The position numbers and the translations under genes are program-made. From assembly GCA_900546115.1 (NCBI GenBank), contig URBQ01000010.1, positions 1 through 63,122 on the forward strand: a stretch of 63,122 nucleotides of DNA. Direction: 5' to 3'. The notes beneath the pieces were generated by a model that did not search any database, was not told the DNA's origin, and saw only the letters and a list, made by a program, of their open reading frames with translations. Source of the DNA: an uncultured Collinsella sp. (lineage in GTDB: Bacteria; Actinomycetota; Coriobacteriia; Coriobacteriales; Coriobacteriaceae). Each line of letters starts with the position of its first letter. Positions within the stretch are counted from its first letter, which is position 1. Positions 35,158-43,845 of the stretch are shown piece after piece.

Positions 35158-35186
35158 ACTATACCAATAGCTGCGGAAACGCGCAA
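35158..35186 (-). promoter_or_regulatory. promoter of the rimP-nusA-infB operon
   Basis: On the minus strand TTGCGC (35181-35186), a 17-bp spacer and TATAGT (35158-35163). The implied leader is about 70 nt and contains the terminator-like hairpin. Confidence 0.7.
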
Positions 35187-35449
35187 GCACAGTACGAATC
35201 TGCAGGTCAGCGTGCGCACAGGTTCTCCACAAGAATAGGACAATTGACCGAGGAGCCCCATGCGGCGCACCCTCAACAGCCCCAAAACGGGCCATGCGTC
35301 CCAGAGCGCCGACCGAATCGGGCCCTATGGGCATTCCATCCCTGGGCGCACATCGGCCAGACTAAAGCTGAGAGGCATTCTGTAGCGAGAAAGCCTGCCG
35401 CACGCATTGACCACACAACCTTCCAGTATCTCCACGGCAAGGAGGATCC
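35187..35449. other. intergenic region between rimP and the lipoprotein gene
   Basis: About 260 bp between divergent genes. It is GC-rich with no convincing open frame. The ribosome binding site GGAGG of the lipoprotein gene is at its right end. No clear -10/-35 pair for the lipoprotein gene was found. Confidence 0.5.
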
Positions 35450-36022
35450 ATGGAACGCCTAGGCACCCTCTGCGCGACCGCGCTCGTCGTAGCTGCCTGT
35501 TCGTTCGCTCTGACGGCCTGCAACAACATCGATGGCAAAACCGGACCATGCGAACCGGATCTCGGCAGCACCAAAGCCATCGAGAAAACCGAACCCCCGG
35601 CGAGCTTCGACAAAATAGACGAGGACATCGTCGATCCCCAGAGCTTGGGTCCCGATTCCCAAGAACAGTTCCCCATCGACCTTGAGGCAGACGAAAACGT
35701 CCATGTTACCTGCGTGGGCAAGGACACCGACGGCTACGGAGACGCGGCGCTCGTCTTTACGGTGACCAACAATACCGATGTCGATATGATGTTTGGCGAT
35801 GTGGACTCCTATGCCTACGTCAAAGGCGTGGTCCGCGATGTGCACATGCGCCAGCAGGTCGCAGCGGGCGAGGAAACGCGCGCCATGCTCGCCTTTGTAG
35901 GCACCTTCGACGACCCGGACTTTGATGTGAGCAACGACCTCAACGACATCTACCTCAACATTTGGATGTTCGAAGAGGCAACGGGCAACGTTTACTTTAG
36001 GGACCTGGTACACATCCCGTAG
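35450..36022 (+). CDS. putative lipoprotein
   Basis: A 190-aa exported protein. The signal peptide has a hydrophobic core (ATALVVAACSFALTAC) ending in a lipobox LTAC with Cys24 as the likely lipidated residue (Cys17 is an alternative). The mature part has an acidic linker and a domain of about 105 residues rich in beta-strand propensity (ALVFTVTNNTDVDMMF), resembling the Ig-like folds of Gram-positive lipoproteins such as DUF4352 types. GGAGG lies 4-5 nt before the ATG. Function unknown. Confidence 0.8.
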   Translation: MERLGTLCATALVVAACSFALTACNNIDGKTGPCEPDLGSTKAIEKTEPPASFDKIDEDIVDPQSLGPDSQEQFPIDLEADENVHVTCVGKDTDGYGDAALVFTVTNNTDVDMMFGDVDSYAYVKGVVRDVHMRQQVAAGEETRAMLAFVGTFDDPDFDVSNDLNDIYLNIWMFEEATGNVYFRDLVHIP

Positions 36023-36063
36023 AAGACGGTGCGACGCACTGACTAAGCAGGGCAGACAACACA

Positions 36064-36099
36064 AAACGAGGGACGACCCAACCAGACCGTCCCTCGTTT
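36064..36099. terminator. bidirectional terminator between lipoprotein gene and leuS
   Basis: AAACGAGGGACG and CGTCCCTCGTTT form a perfect 12-bp stem with a 12-nt loop. A/T tracts on both sides suit termination of both converging transcripts. Confidence 0.85.
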
Positions 36100-36126
36100 A
36101 TTGCATGTCAGCTTTACGCGCAGCGC

Positions 36127-38703
36127 TTACTTGACCACCAGGTTGACCAGCTTGCCGGGCACGCAGATGGCCTTGACGACCGTCTTGCCCTCAAGCCACT
36201 TGGCAACGGCTTCCTCAGCGGCAGCTTGCATCTCCTCGTTGGAGGCGTCGCGGGCGACGTCGATGCGGCCACGGACCTTGCCGAGCACCTGGACGACGAT
36301 CTGCACCGTATCCTCGATGGACTCGGCCAGGTCGAACTCGGGCCAGGCGGCGGTGTAGGCGTTGCCCTCGCAGCCGAGGGCCTCGTGCCACAATTCGTCG
36401 GCCCAGAACGGGCAGATGGGGGCAAGGACGCTCACGATATCCTTAGCCACGCCGTAGCACAGCGCCTTGTCGCGGGCGGCACCCTCGGTGGCGTTGAGGT
36501 AGGCGCTCGCCGCGTTGACGAGCTCCATGACGGCCGAGATGGCGGTGTTGAACTGGCCACGATCGAAGTCCTCGGTGCACTTGGCGATGGTGCGATGGCG
36601 CTCGCGGTAGAGCTTCATCGCTGTCTCGTCGAGCGCGGACTTGTCAAAGGCCACGTTGGCGTCGCCGGACTGGACGAGCTGCCACACGATACGCCAGGCG
36701 CGCTTAATGAAGCGGTTAGCGCCCTCGACGGCCTTGGGATCCCAGTCGAAGTCCTTCTCGGGCGGGGCGATAAACAGGATCGCCAGACGCATGGTGTCGG
36801 CACCGTAGGGCTCAATGACTGAACTCGGGGGCACGACGTTGCCCTTGGACTTGGACATGGTGTCGCCGTTCTCGTCCTTGACCATGCCCTGGCACAGCAG
36901 GTTGGTAAAGGGTTCGTCAACGCTCAGCAGGCCCAGGTCGCGCAGCGCCTTGGTAAAGAAGCGACTGTAGAGCAGGTGCAAAATGGCGTGCTCGATGCCG
37001 CCGATGTAGTTATCGACGGGCATCCAACGATCGGCGGCCTCACGGGAGAAGGGCAGCTCGGTGTTGTGCGGGTCGGTATAGCGCAGGTAATACCAGCTGG
37101 AGCAGGTGAAGGTGTCCATGGTATCGGTCTCGCGCTTGGCCGGGCGACCACAGACCGGGCAGGTGGTCTCGTAGAACTCCTTGCACTCGGCAAGGGTCTC
37201 GCCGGCACCCAGGTCCAGGTTCTCGGGCAGCGTCACCGGCAGCTGGTCCTCGGGCACGGGCACGATGCCGCAGTGCTCGCAGTGGATGGCCGGGATGGGG
37301 TTGCCCCAGTAACGCTGACGGCTGATGAGCCAGTCGCGCAGGCGGAACTCGACCTTGCGACGGCCGCAGCCCATGGCCTCGAGGTCGGCCACGATGGCAG
37401 CCTCGCCCTCAGAGTGCTTGCCGCCGCGCATGCCGGTGTACTTGCCCGACTGGACGAGCGTGCCCTCGGCAGCGTGGGCGCAATCCCAGTCGACGTTCTC
37501 GGCATGGAAGGTGTCGATGGTCTCGCCGCTAGCCTCGACGGCAGCGCGATCCTCATCGTCCAGGATGATCGGCACGATAGGCAGGTCGTACTTGCGGGCG
37601 AACTCAAAGTCGCGCTGGTCGCCGCAGGGAACGGCCATGACGGCACCGGTGCCGTAGTCGGCAACGACATAGTCAGCAACCCACACGGGGATCTTCTCGC
37701 CGTTGACGGGGTTTACCACGTAGCGGCCCGTAAAGGCGCCGTGCTTCTCGAGGGTGCCCTGGGCGCGCTCGACGGCAGAGATATGCTTGGAGTCCTCGAC
37801 GATCTTGGTGACGGCCTCCTCGTACTGAGTGCCCTCGACGAGCTCGTGCAGGCGCACGTACTCGGGAGACAGGACAAAGAAGGAAACGCCAAAGAGCGTG
37901 TCGGCGCGCGTGGTGAAGACGGTGATCTTACCCTCGTCGCCCTCGATGGGCTCGCCATCGGTGTCGCACAGGGTAAAGTCGACCTCGGCGCCCTCGGAGC
38001 GGCCGATCCAGTTGGCCTGCATCTGCTTGACGCGCTCGGGCCAGCCGGGGAGCTTCTCCAGGTCATCGAGCAGCTCCTGGGAGTAGTCGGTGATCTTGTA
38101 GTACCACTGCTCGAGGTCACGCTTCTCGGGCTCGGTGCCGCAACGCCAGCACTTGCCCTCGGTTACCTGCTCGTTGGCCAAAACGGTCTTGCAGGTGGGG
38201 CACCAGTTGACCGGGTTCTTCTTGCGGTAGACCAGACCCTTTTCCCACATCTTTTCAAAGATCCACTGACCCCAGCGATAGTAGTCGGGGCTACAGGTCT
38301 TAACGGTACGATCCAGATCGTAGGAGAAGCCCATGCGCCTCATCGTGGCGAGCGCCTGGTCCATGTTCTTATACGTCCAGGCGGCAGCCTGTGTGTTGTG
38401 CTTGATGGCGGCATTCTCGGCGGGCAGACCAAAGGCATCGAAGCCGATGGGGTGCAGCACGTCGTAGCCGCGCATGCGGGCCTGACGGGCCATGGCATCG
38501 CCGATGGTGTAGTTGCGCGCGTGGCCCATGTGCAGGTCGCCCGACGGATACGGGAACATCTCGAGCACATACTTCTTGGGCTTGCTGTCGTCGGTGTCGA
38601 CGGCAAAGAGGTTGGAGTCCTCCCAGGCCTTCATCCACCGGGACTCAATGGCCTGCGCGTCGTAGGCAGGGATCTCATCCTTATGATCTGTGCAATCGCA
38701 CAT
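36127..38703 (-). CDS. leuS: leucyl-tRNA synthetase
   Basis: Class I synthetase charging tRNA-Leu (858 aa). The HIGH motif is HMGHARNYTIGD and the KMSKS loop reads TMSKSKGN. A zinc ribbon (CPTCK ... CWRCG), the CP1 editing domain and a second cysteine cluster near CPVCGRPAKRETDTMD are present. The ATG at 38703 follows AAAGGAG; the longer frame runs through a large hairpin. The gene comes after guaB. Confidence 0.96.
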   Translation of the reverse strand: MCDCTDHKDEIPAYDAQAIESRWMKAWEDSNLFAVDTDDSKPKKYVLEMFPYPSGDLHMGHARNYTIGDAMARQARMRGYDVLHPIGFDAFGLPAENAAIKHNTQAAAWTYKNMDQALATMRRMGFSYDLDRTVKTCSPDYYRWGQWIFEKMWEKGLVYRKKNPVNWCPTCKTVLANEQVTEGKCWRCGTEPEKRDLEQWYYKITDYSQELLDDLEKLPGWPERVKQMQANWIGRSEGAEVDFTLCDTDGEPIEGDEGKITVFTTRADTLFGVSFFVLSPEYVRLHELVEGTQYEEAVTKIVEDSKHISAVERAQGTLEKHGAFTGRYVVNPVNGEKIPVWVADYVVADYGTGAVMAVPCGDQRDFEFARKYDLPIVPIILDDEDRAAVEASGETIDTFHAENVDWDCAHAAEGTLVQSGKYTGMRGGKHSEGEAAIVADLEAMGCGRRKVEFRLRDWLISRQRYWGNPIPAIHCEHCGIVPVPEDQLPVTLPENLDLGAGETLAECKEFYETTCPVCGRPAKRETDTMDTFTCSSWYYLRYTDPHNTELPFSREAADRWMPVDNYIGGIEHAILHLLYSRFFTKALRDLGLLSVDEPFTNLLCQGMVKDENGDTMSKSKGNVVPPSSVIEPYGADTMRLAILFIAPPEKDFDWDPKAVEGANRFIKRAWRIVWQLVQSGDANVAFDKSALDETAMKLYRERHRTIAKCTEDFDRGQFNTAISAVMELVNAASAYLNATEGAARDKALCYGVAKDIVSVLAPICPFWADELWHEALGCEGNAYTAAWPEFDLAESIEDTVQIVVQVLGKVRGRIDVARDASNEEMQAAAEEAVAKWLEGKTVVKAICVPGKLVNLVVK

Positions 38704-38729
38704 ATCAGCTCCTTTGTTAGCTGGGTTGG

Positions 38730-38847
38730 GGCGGGGCGTTCTTACCTTTACTCGCTGCTGCGGACAGTCCTGCTCGCACGAAGAGCACATTAAGTGCTCT
38801 TCGGCTCGTGCGGAACTTGCAGCGAGCAAAGGTAAGAACGCCCCGCC
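38730..38847 (-). promoter_or_regulatory. 118-nt hairpin in the leuS leader
   Basis: Two 29-nt arms (38730-38758 and 38819-38847) pair at 28 of 29 positions. Inside, a second hairpin has a 9-bp stem GAAGAGCAC/GTGCTCTTC around a 5-nt loop, extended by 5 bp beyond an asymmetric bulge. It ends 27 nt before the leuS start codon. The T-box core sequence is not present. It may be a regulator, a mobile palindrome or a processing site. Confidence 0.55.
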
Positions 38848-38882
38848 ACATCGTTAACTCGACTGATGATAGCAAATACAAC

Positions 38883-38917
38883 AAGCGAGATGCCTGCGAC
38901 TTGCAGGCATCTCGCTT
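38883..38917 (-). terminator. terminator after guaB
   Basis: AAGCGAGATGCCTGC and its complement form a perfect 15-bp stem with a 5-nt loop, 49 bp after the guaB stop codon, followed on the minus strand by a T-rich stretch (GTTGTATTT). Confidence 0.8.
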
Positions 38918-38965
38918 TATCTAAATAACGTGGTTGAGGCTCAACCTTTATGTGCAGGTCTTATC

Positions 38966-40477
38966 TTATCGATACGTTACGCTCTGTTGGGAGTCCTTGA
39001 CTACGACGTCGTGGGCTCCGCCTTCGACGATGGAGGTGGAGCTGACCAGGGTCAGGCGCGCCTTTTCCTGGAGCTCGGGGATCGAGAGGGCGCCGCAGTT
39101 GCACATCGTGGACTTGACCTTGTAGAGTGTGCCGCCCACGCCGTCCTTGAGGGAGCCGGCGTACGGGACGTAGGAGTCGACGCCCTCGACGAAGCTGAGC
39201 TTCGCGGCGCCGCCCAGGTCGTAGCGCTGCCAGTTGCGGGCGCGCGCAGAGCCCTCGCCCCAGTACTCCTTCATGTACTGGCCATTAACGTTGACGCGCT
39301 CGGTCGGGCTCTCGTCAAAGCGGGCGAAGTAGCGGCCCAGCATCATAAAGTCGGCACCCATGGCAAGGGCGAGCGTCATGTGGTAGTCGTAGACGATACC
39401 GCCGTCGGAGCACACGGGCACGTAGACGCCGGTCTCCTCGTAGTACTCGTCGCGAGCGCGGCAGACATCGATCAGCGCGGTGGCCTGACCACGGCCGATA
39501 CCCTTGGTCTCGCGGGTAATGCAGATGGAGCCGCCGCCGATACCGACCTTGATGAAGTCGGCACCGCAGTCGGCCAAAAAGCGGAAGCCCTCGGCGTCGA
39601 CGACGTTACCGGCACCGACCTTGACGTCCTCGCCGTAGTTAGCGCGGATCCACTCGATGGTGCGCTTCTGCCACTCGCTGAAGCCCTCGGAAGAGTCAAT
39701 GCACAGGACGTCGGCACCGGCCTCGATAAGCAGCGGCACGCGCTCGGCATAGTCGCGGGTGTTGATACCGGCGCCGACCATGTAGCGCTTATCGCCGTCG
39801 AGCAGCTCGTTGGGGTTGGTCTTGTGGCTGTCGTAATCCTTGCGGAAGACGATGCCCATGAGGTGATCGTTGTCGTCGACAATGGGCAGAGCGTTGAGCT
39901 TGTTGTCCCAGATGACGTCGTTGGCAACCTTGAGGCTGATGTTCTTGTCGCCCACGATGAGCTGCTCGCGCGGGGTCATGAACTCGGAGACCTTCTTCTG
40001 GTGGTCATCGCGGCTGGGGCGATAGTCACGGCTGGTGACGATGCCCAGGAGCTTGCCCTTGGGAGTGCCATCGTCGGTGACCGGCATGGTGGAGTGGCCG
40101 GTCTTCTCCTTGAGCTCGATGACCTGCTCCATGGTCATGTCGGGGGTCAGCGTGGAATCGGACTGAACGAAACCAGCCTTGTGATCCTTAACGGCCTTAA
40201 CCATAGCAGCCTCGGACTCGGGGGTCTGAGAACCGTAAATGAAGGACAGGCCACCCTCGGTAGCGAGCGCGACGCCCATGTCGACGCCCGAGACGGACTG
40301 CATGATGGCGGAAACCATGGGGATGTTCAGGGTGATTGCCGGCTTCTCACCGCGCTTGAAGCGGGTTAGCGGCGTCTTAAGAGAGACGTTGTTGGGGATG
40401 CACTGCGAGGACGAGTAACCAGGAACCAGCAGATACTCCGAAAACGTGTGGGACTCACCGGGAAAGAACGTAGCCAT
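38966..40477 (-). CDS. guaB: IMP dehydrogenase
   Basis: Oxidises IMP to XMP with NAD+, the committed step of GMP synthesis (503 aa). The catalytic loop cysteine is in GIGGGSICITRETKG; a CBS-domain pair lies at about residues 105-225 and the flavin-less barrel shows AGADVLCIDSSEGFSEWQ and VCSDGGI. The catalytic loop reads ICIT where ICTT is usual. AGGAG precedes the ATG. Confidence 0.94.
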   Translation of the reverse strand: MATFFPGESHTFSEYLLVPGYSSSQCIPNNVSLKTPLTRFKRGEKPAITLNIPMVSAIMQSVSGVDMGVALATEGGLSFIYGSQTPESEAAMVKAVKDHKAGFVQSDSTLTPDMTMEQVIELKEKTGHSTMPVTDDGTPKGKLLGIVTSRDYRPSRDDHQKKVSEFMTPREQLIVGDKNISLKVANDVIWDNKLNALPIVDDNDHLMGIVFRKDYDSHKTNPNELLDGDKRYMVGAGINTRDYAERVPLLIEAGADVLCIDSSEGFSEWQKRTIEWIRANYGEDVKVGAGNVVDAEGFRFLADCGADFIKVGIGGGSICITRETKGIGRGQATALIDVCRARDEYYEETGVYVPVCSDGGIVYDYHMTLALAMGADFMMLGRYFARFDESPTERVNVNGQYMKEYWGEGSARARNWQRYDLGGAAKLSFVEGVDSYVPYAGSLKDGVGGTLYKVKSTMCNCGALSIPELQEKARLTLVSSTSIVEGGAHDVVVKDSQQSVTYR

Positions 40478-40556
40478 GTTTCTCCTTTTTCCATGCGACC
40501 GGTCGGCTGCAGGCCTCGTAGGACCCAGCCCAACCTTGGGCGCCCAATACTGGGGA

Positions 40557-40585
40557 AGTATCTTAACGCACTTTGACTGCTACAA
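40557..40585 (-). promoter_or_regulatory. promoter of guaB
   Basis: On the minus strand TTGTAG (40580-40585), a 17-bp spacer and GATACT (40557-40562), giving a leader of about 70 nt. Confidence 0.5.
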
Positions 40586-40661
40586 TGCATGATTTAAGAA
40601 GAGCACACGAGGGTTTGACGCAGGCTTTGCGTTTGCCCAGCAAACACTTTAGCGGGGAGAC

Positions 40662-41018
40662 GTGGAGCGTATGAAGTACAAGACGACGGCAAAGTTGGTC
40701 ATTCAAGCGTGCGACAAAGACCTACCGGGCGTGTTCGGCCACGGCTGCGTCTTGCTGCTGCAGGGTATTGCCCACGAACACTCGCTCAACCGTGCCGCCA
40801 AGAGCATGGGCATGGCGTATTCCAAGGCCTGGCGCATCGTAAACGAGGCCGAAGGCCAGCTGGGCTGCAAGCTCATCGAGCGCGACGGAGCCCGCGGATC
40901 ATCGCTCACCCCCGCCGGCGAGCGCGCCATAGCGGCCTACGAGGAGCTGCAGGCCGACATCAACAACGTCATCGCCACCAAAGCCAACGACCTCATCGCC
41001 AGCATCAATGCAGAGTAG
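40662..41018 (+). CDS. ModE-like winged-helix transcriptional regulator
   Basis: A 118-aa DNA-binding protein with the LysR/ModE-type N-terminal winged helix (LLLQGIAHEHSLNRAAKSMGMAYSKAWRIV, read as helix-turn-helix near residues 33-62, then GGxxGSxLTPxG-like ARGSSLTPAGERAI). It lacks the molybdate-binding domains of full ModE. The start is GTG at 40662 or ATG at 40671, both near GGGGAG/GGAG. It is divergent from guaB. Ligand and targets are unknown. Confidence 0.82.
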   Translation: MERMKYKTTAKLVIQACDKDLPGVFGHGCVLLLQGIAHEHSLNRAAKSMGMAYSKAWRIVNEAEGQLGCKLIERDGARGSSLTPAGERAIAAYEELQADINNVIATKANDLIASINAE

Positions 41019-41073
41019 TCCTTTTGGGACTGAATTGTTGTCCACCGTGCCCTCGGATTGAGGCTCGTGCCAC

Positions 41074-41222
41074 AAAACGGGCCCATCTACTACGTTTAGC
41101 TGAATACCCTCGACCATACCGGACATTATGAAAATAAAACCGCTGGTAGACAGCTTGGCAATTTTCGAAATAGGCGGGTATGGTCGACCCCTATGGCTTA
41201 AACGTAGTAAATAGGCCGTTTT
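41074..41222. repeat. long imperfect inverted repeat (about 47-nt arms)
   Basis: The arms at 41074-41120 and 41177-41222 are complementary at roughly 80% of positions, including AAAACGG, TACTACGTTTA and TCGACCATACC. The 56-bp centre has no open frame. It fills the space between the ModE-like gene and the converging PLP-fold gene, and looks like a palindromic mobile element (MITE- or REP-like). Confidence 0.65.
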
Positions 41223-41243
41223 CGTGACACACACCCCGATTAG

Positions 41244-42236
41244 TTACTTTCGGAGCGCGTTGTCCAGGGTGGACGCTACAACCAGGGGGTCGTCGGTACC
41301 GGCGAAGAGGCGAATGGTGCTCCCCTGCTTGCCGCGCGGAGCAGAGAGTCGCGTCGTTGCGCCGCCGGCGGGCGATGTGCGAAACTCCCCCGGCAAAGCA
41401 TCGAACAAATCGCCCGCACTGCGCTCGATAAGGTCAAACTCAACTGCCGGACCAAAGCCGTGCTCGAGGATTCCAGTTGCAACCGCATGGTCGGGATGCG
41501 AGCTCAGTCCAGGATAGCGCACGGCGTGCACCATCTCATTGGCAGCCAAGTACTCGGCCAGCGCACGTGCGCGGTCGAAATGTGCCTGCATGCGGGCATC
41601 GAGCGAGTCCAGCCCGCGCTCCAGCACACCGGCCTCATCAGCAGGCAAATCAAGTTTGACCAAGCCACAGCCCTCAAGCAGAGCATGCGCGCACTCGGCA
41701 GCAGCATCCACACGATGGCGCTTGAGCTGCGAGCGCGCGACCGATATGGCAACCAACTTGTGCGGAGCCTCACCGGCGCACACGCGGTCAAGTGCCTCGA
41801 GCGACAGCACGGCACCCAAGCGCAACGGATCGCACCCAAAGACACCAGCCACGGTGTTATCCACCACGAGCAGCGCATGAGCCTCACGCGCGGCACGTCC
41901 TAACGCGCGCAGATCGGGCACGCGCAATCCAAACCCGCCAATAGAGTTGACGAACCACCACAGGTGCGGCCCCTCGACCTCAAACGAAGCATCAAAGCCC
42001 TCGGACGCAGCAGTAAACGCCGCAACCGACGGCTCCTCCACCATAGCCACGTCGCAGCACTCAAAGCCGCGCGCAAACGCATCGGCAAAGTCATCGGCAA
42101 ACGCAACCAGGCGATCGCCGGGACGTACAATCCCCAACAGAGACAGCGCCGCCGGCACATGCGGCGCTGCAGCAAGACGCGCCTCACGCGCGCCGGCCCT
42201 TGCAGCCCAGGCCTCTTCTAGCTGCTGTACGTCCAC
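41244..42236 (-). CDS. Cys/Met metabolism PLP-fold protein, probably non-canonical
   Basis: A 330-aa protein with the fold of cystathionine gamma-synthase-type enzymes: HALLVVDNTVAGVFGCDPLRLGA matches the PLP-ring aspartate region and the C-terminal half fits the family. In the place of the catalytic S-x-T-K motif it reads ISVARSQLK, so the Schiff-base lysine appears to be arginine, and the N-terminal Tyr/Arg phosphate-binding motif is not seen. The GTG at 42236 (AAGGGA upstream) is used because the longer frame starts in a terminator. Confidence 0.7.
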   Translation of the reverse strand: MDVQQLEEAWAARAGAREARLAAAPHVPAALSLLGIVRPGDRLVAFADDFADAFARGFECCDVAMVEEPSVAAFTAASEGFDASFEVEGPHLWWFVNSIGGFGLRVPDLRALGRAAREAHALLVVDNTVAGVFGCDPLRLGAVLSLEALDRVCAGEAPHKLVAISVARSQLKRHRVDAAAECAHALLEGCGLVKLDLPADEAGVLERGLDSLDARMQAHFDRARALAEYLAANEMVHAVRYPGLSSHPDHAVATGILEHGFGPAVEFDLIERSAGDLFDALPGEFRTSPAGGATTRLSAPRGKQGSTIRLFAGTDDPLVVASTLDNALRK

Positions 42237-42258
42237 GCGGCACCGTCCCTTCATAAGC

Positions 42259-42295
42259 AAAAAACCCACGATGCGGGTGTTCCCCGCATCGTGGG
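42259..42295 (-). terminator. terminator after the epimerase pseudogene
   Basis: CCCACGATGCGGG and its complement form a perfect 13-bp stem with a 5-nt loop, followed on the minus strand by T6. Confidence 0.92.
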
Positions 42296-42333
42296 CAACG
42301 GCTGCAGTATAGCGCCGATAGGCGACGAAACGC

Positions 42334-43070
42334 CTAGATGCTGAGCGTGTGATAGGTCACGCTCGCACCCGGAGCGTCAACGGTCACGCCATAGGCCTCG
42401 GGTGGCCAAAAGCGTCTGCAACGTCGAGCATCTCAAAGTTGGCATCCCAGCTGTCAAAGATACGATGCACCAACACCGCGAGTTCCTCGGCACACAGCAG
42501 GGGAAACGGCGCATCTGCCGCACCCTGAAGCGCGACCGACCCGCCCGAGCATGCCTCGAACAACGGCATCAAAAATGGGTCGGTTAATGCCGGCGATGCG
42601 GTATACAGATACGGCACGCGCAGGACTTTGGCTTGGATGCCGTCGCGCGATGCATAGTAACGGCACAGGTCGTTGGCAGCGCGGGCGATAATGCCCTTGC
42701 CCGTCTGGGCCCCACTGGCGGCCGTGGCGTCGTCGTCACATCCGCCAGTGGTGCCCTCTGCACCCGCGGGCCCCGCAATAAACAGCAGCTGCACATTGCG
42801 TCCCATACAGGCACGAAACACCGAGCGCAGCAGCCCAATGTCGCCAAAAGTCACGGTATGCGGGGTGAGGTAGGTAGAAAGGTAGACCACGCGCTCAAAC
42901 TCGTAGGCCTGGTCCAGGTGCTGGAGGAGCTCTTTCCACGAAGCATGGGGCGACGACTCATCGCGGCGCGCGTCCTGCGCGGCTACGACCTACACATGGT
43001 CGCCGGGGAACGCCTTGGAGCAAAAGTCATCGTCAACATATGCGGTGTTGCCAACAACCAGCACTTCCAC
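42334..43070 (-). pseudogene. broken NAD-dependent epimerase/dehydratase family gene
   Basis: From a GTG at 43070, with GGGGAGGGGG upstream, the frame reads a Rossmann-type start (EVLVVGNTAYVDDDF), then an in-frame TAG at 42990-42992, then a long open stretch (RVVYLSTYLTPHTVTFGDIG ... VLRVPYLYT) resembling SDR epimerases. Near 42400 a one-base frame change is needed to continue into EAYGVTVDAPGASVTYHTLS and the stop at 42334. Two lesions suggest a decayed gene; the open part alone would encode about 168 aa. Confidence 0.7.
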
Positions 43071-43225
43071 GGCGTTCCCCCTCCCCAAAAATCTACTTTT
43101 GCCATAGTCAAACATGCGTATTGTACGCTGTAAAAGCGAGCCAAGGCGCCTTTAAGGCTGTTTTAAGAACTTTTTAGAGGATGTGAGAGCGGCAACTCAT
43201 TCGACTTAGATTCATCGAGGAAATG

Positions 43226-43612
43226 CTATTCGCTCTGAAAAGGCACATCGCAATCTGCTGACAGCTCTGCAGGGAGAATGGCAGGCGATGCACATTGCTC
43301 TCGCACAGAATCATCAGATGAAAGAAACGGCAACTCTTTGGAATGGCTGGCGATAACCTGCGGAACGATTTTGATACCCAAAGCAAGCTCGAACCTAGCG
43401 ATCGTCTTCAGCGTCATATTGGGCTGAGAATTCAACAGCTTCGAAAGCGACTGAAGGCTCACGCCCATACGCTTTGCCAAATCGCTTTTGCTTAAACCCA
43501 GACGCTTCATCTCGCGATGAACAATAAACTCGATATCTAGCGCGTGTTCATAAGCGCGTGTTTCGCTGGTTTCTGTATCGGCGTAAAAATCAGATAAATC
43601 TACTTTATTCAT
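43226..43612 (-). CDS. XRE/HigA-like helix-turn-helix protein, probable antitoxin
   Basis: A 128-aa protein with an HTH domain at about residues 38-75 (LGLSKSDLAKRMGVSLQSLS KLLN, then MTLKTIARFELALGIKI), typical of XRE antitoxins. The N-terminal region is acidic and the C-terminal 35 residues have no clear fold. GGAG lies 6 nt before the ATG at 43612. It follows a 57-aa ORF by 40 bp, the toxin-then-antitoxin order of HigBA-like modules. Confidence 0.75.
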   Translation of the reverse strand: MNKVDLSDFYADTETSETRAYEHALDIEFIVHREMKRLGLSKSDLAKRMGVSLQSLSKLLNSQPNMTLKTIARFELALGIKIVPQVIASHSKELPFLSSDDSVREQCASPAILPAELSADCDVPFQSE

Positions 43613-43652
43613 TGTGTTCTCCGTTTCGAAAGCCAAGTATAAAAGTCAAGGC

Positions 43653-43826
43653 TCAGATTCCAGAAGTTGACGTGCTATTCTGGCCGATCATTGTTCGAGC
43701 GGTTAATTTCCGCTTAGGGTCTGACAACATTTTCTGGAATTGAGAGTTGTCGGGAGAAGCCGTCAATTCCCAAAACGGTCGACCCTTGAGGTCTCTATAT
43801 TCGACAAGATCATATCCTTCTGCCAA
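43653..43826 (-). CDS. small ORF upstream of the XRE gene, possible toxin
   Basis: A 57-aa product starting at TTG 43826 with GGGAGG 6 nt upstream. It contains GYDLVEYRDLKGRPFWELT and a basic C-terminal half. It does not match a known toxin family by eye and is shorter than RelE/HigB proteins, so it could be a truncated toxin. The frame extends upstream to 43994 but runs through an operator-like inverted repeat. Confidence 0.45.
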   Translation of the reverse strand: MAEGYDLVEYRDLKGRPFWELTASPDNSQFQKMLSDPKRKLTARTMIGQNSTSTSGI

Positions 43827-43845
43827 AGGGCACCTCCCATTTCTA

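Noticed and set aside
38704..38880. T-box riboswitch upstream of leuS
   Set aside because: The AGGGTGGNACCGCG antiterminator core is absent and the structure is one long palindrome.
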